DNA from: LSNR01 sp964603325
GTDB taxonomy: Bacteria > Patescibacteriota > Minisyncoccia > Moranbacterales > UBA9337
Assembly (NCBI GenBank): GCA_964603325.1
Contig: CAZRUH010000008.1
Coordinates: forward strand, 1 to 22,220
Direction of reading: 5' to 3'
Length of the DNA: 22,220 nucleotides
The translations under genes and the position numbers were made by a program. Shown here one piece after another: positions 20,713 to 22,220 of the stretch. The number at the start of each line of letters is the position of its first letter. Position 1 is the stretch's first letter. The notes beneath the pieces were generated by a model. It saw only the letters and a program-made list of their open reading frames with translations. It did no database searches and was not told the DNA's origin.

Positions 20713-21174
20713 ATGAATATTTTCATAGAGATAAACAATAGTATCGGTTGTGATATTGATAAAAAAGGGTTAAAATTAAGCATAGAAAAAACAATTAAAA
20801 AAGTTGCCGAAAAAACAAAAATAAAAAAAACGATAATTGTTAGTGTCGGACTGGTTTCACTCAAGGAAATTAAAAAACTAAACAGTAAATATCGTCAAAA
20901 AAATTATCCGACGGATATTTTATCGTTTGCAAATTGTGATAATAAAGATAGTATTTTTGAAAATGACAATGATAAATTTTTTTTGGGGGAATTGGTGGTT
21001 TGCTGTGAAGATATAAAAAATTATTCAAAAAAGAAAAATATTTCTTTTGAAGCGGAAATTTTCAAGATTGTCAGTCACGGAACATTGCATTTATTGGGAT
21101 TTAGGCACGGCAAAGAGATGTTTAAAATACAAAATATGGTTTCTGAAGAAGTAGTTAAAAAAGTTTTGAAATAA
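20713..21174 (+). CDS. ybeY: YbeY endoribonuclease / rRNA maturation factor (153 aa)
   Basis: Metal-dependent RNase involved in 16S rRNA 3' end maturation and ribosome quality control. The three metal-binding His are present: His122, His126 and His132 in SHGTLHLLGFRH. YPTDILSFA (65-73) is the other conserved block. The usual sequence is 'HGxLHLLGYDH'; here the Asp before the last His is Arg131. The stretch after it is shortened, running straight into EMFKIQNMV. It starts three bases after yqeY stops, so they are co-transcribed. With rpsU and yqeY it makes a translation-related block. Confidence 0.93.
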   Translation: MNIFIEINNSIGCDIDKKGLKLSIEKTIKKVAEKTKIKKTIIVSVGLVSLKEIKKLNSKYRQKNYPTDILSFANCDNKDSIFENDNDKFFLGELVVCCEDIKNYSKKKNISFEAEIFKIVSHGTLHLLGFRHGKEMFKIQNMVSEEVVKKVLK

Positions 21175-21182
21175 CTTTTATT

Positions 21183-21569
21183 ATGTATCAAAATAAAAAC
21201 AGGAAATTTAGAAAAAGTTTAAAATATGCTTTCCGAGGATTATCTTATGTTGTTAGAAATGAGAGAAATTTCAGAATAGAGTTGGGAGTTGCTTTTTTTG
21301 TCATATTGGGAGCATTTATTCTAAAATTAAAGTTATGGGAATTAATCGTAGTTTTTTTAATAACCGGCTGGATTTTGGTAGCGGAGATGATTAATACGGC
21401 GTTAGAACGAGTGGTTGATATTCTTGAGCCCAAAATTCATCCATTTGCTCGTTTGATTAAAGACATAATGGCGGCCGCGGTTTTGTTTTCTTCGTTGTTT
21501 GCTTTAACGATAGGTGGAATAATTTTTATTCCTCATATAATAAAATTAATAAGAAGTTTCTATGGCTAA
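21183..21569 (+). CDS. dgkA: Diacylglycerol/undecaprenol kinase, DgkA family (128 aa)
   Basis: A small integral membrane kinase with three helices (about 35-52, 53-72 and 95-118). The motif AEMINTALERVVD contains Glu68, Asn71 and Glu75, which bind Mg-ATP in DgkA. Lys93-Asp94 in RLIKDIMAAAVL is the second signature. An N-terminal amphipathic helix (FRKSLKYAFRGL) is also typical. In Gram-positive-like bacteria this family phosphorylates undecaprenol for cell-wall synthesis, which is the likelier role here. It begins eight bases after ybeY and overlaps ftsA by eight, so translation of the two is probably coupled. Confidence 0.93.
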   Translation: MYQNKNRKFRKSLKYAFRGLSYVVRNERNFRIELGVAFFVILGAFILKLKLWELIVVFLITGWILVAEMINTALERVVDILEPKIHPFARLIKDIMAAAVLFSSLFALTIGGIIFIPHIIKLIRSFYG

Positions 21570-22220
21570 CGATATAATTGTTGGATTAGATATCGGCTCC
21601 GCCAACATAAAAGCGGTTGTTGCTGAAAATGATGACAATTTGAAAATTGTTAGCGCGGAGGTTATCCCTTCAGCCGGGGTTAGACGCGGATCAGTGATTG
21701 ATATTGAGGAAACTTCGCAAATAATAACAAAGTTAGTTAAAAAAACAGAAAAAAAAACAGATCTCAGCTTTAAAAGTGTTGTTTTGGGTGTAGGAGGAAC
21801 GGAAATTAAAACACAAGAAGCTAAAGGAGTGATTGCTATCAGCAAGGCTAATGGTGAGGTTGGAGAAGGAGACATTGAAAGAGTTTTAGAAGTCGCTCAA
21901 AGTGTCTCAATGCCTGTAAACAATGAGATAATACATGCTATTCCAAAAGAATATAAGTTGGATGACCAAGAAAATATCAGAAATCCTTTGGGTATGCACG
22001 GGATTCGCTTAGAGGCTGATGTTTTGATGTTGGAGGATTCCTCAAGCCACTTAAATAACTTGATTAGAAGTGTTGAACGCGCAAATCTTAGCGTGGATAG
22101 TTTGATAATAAATTCTCTGGCATCAGCATCAATAGTTCTGGATAAAAGCCAAAAAGAATTAGGTGTAGCCGTTGTTGATATGGGAAGTGAGACAACAGCA
22201 ATTTCTGTTTTTGAAGAAGG
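21562..22220 (+). CDS. ftsA: Cell division protein FtsA, N-terminal part (runs off the window)
   Basis: Actin-like protein that anchors FtsZ to the membrane and recruits the divisome. MANDIIVGLDIGSANIKAVV is the phosphate-1 motif of the actin fold. VRRGSVIDIE leads into the SHS2-type 1C domain (about 85-165), with IHAIPKEYKLDDQENIRNPLGMHG a strong FtsA block. VVDMGSETTAISVF (about 204-217) is the phosphate-2 motif. The frame stays open for 219 codons to the window edge, about half of a usual FtsA; the C-terminal membrane helix is outside. The ATG at 21562 overlaps the dgkA stop. ftsZ is expected just downstream but cannot be seen. Confidence 0.95.
   Translation, partial: MANDIIVGLDIGSANIKAVVAENDDNLKIVSAEVIPSAGVRRGSVIDIEETSQIITKLVKKTEKKTDLSFKSVVLGVGGTEIKTQEAKGVIAISKANGEVGEGDIERVLEVAQSVSMPVNNEIIHAIPKEYKLDDQENIRNPLGMHGIRLEADVLMLEDSSSHLNNLIRSVERANLSVDSLIINSLASASIVLDKSQKELGVAVVDMGSETTAISVFEE

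Overview
The window looks like a chromosomal contig from a Candidate Phyla Radiation (Patescibacteria) bacterium, probably a Parcubacteria-like lineage. The reasons are an AT-rich sequence (about one third G+C by eye), compact tandem genes, the standard code (no in-frame TGA in conserved genes), almost no Shine-Dalgarno (SD) sequences, and several small families I associate with CPR genomes. The lineage is an inference from gene content; there is no rRNA here to confirm it.

Layout. 1-435 holds the 3' end of an integrase-type transposase gene. 482-961 is an archaeal-type NMN adenylyltransferase interrupted by a 10-N assembly gap. A bidirectional terminator separates it from two minus-strand cell-envelope genes: a lipoprotein (1140-1733) and a VanW-family protein (1835-3118). 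3239-3628 is a compact G+C-rich island with its own consensus-like promoter, an SD-sequestering leader, a 66-codon lipoprotein gene built almost entirely of codon-phased perfect hairpins, and a terminator. yebC follows.

4560-12875 is a seven-gene efflux operon: a CsoR/FrmR-like repressor behind a promoter that overlaps a palindromic operator, a membrane-fusion adaptor, an RND permease, a DUF2892 membrane protein, a second adaptor, a MacB/FtsX-type ABC permease and its ATPase. The operon therefore encodes two pumps, one driven by an ion gradient and one by ATP, each with its own adaptor, under one metal- or electrophile-type sensor.

12932-15941 holds a SufS-like cysteine desulfurase, a Cys-containing membrane protein, an unknown 118-residue protein, rpsO and an NYN-domain RNase-like protein. 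A tRNA-Leu(UAG) and two hypothetical genes lie on the minus strand (16000-17165). The right end is a plus-strand housekeeping run: lepB, hisS, a HIT protein, rpsU, yqeY, ybeY, dgkA and the start of ftsA.

The most unusual item is the hairpin-ladder lipoprotein gene at 3373-3573. It and rpsU are the only two genes here with a strong SD. That pattern recalls the bS21/anti-SD autoregulation described in Bacteroidota, and in the lipoprotein transcript the SD can be buried in a 12-bp stem.
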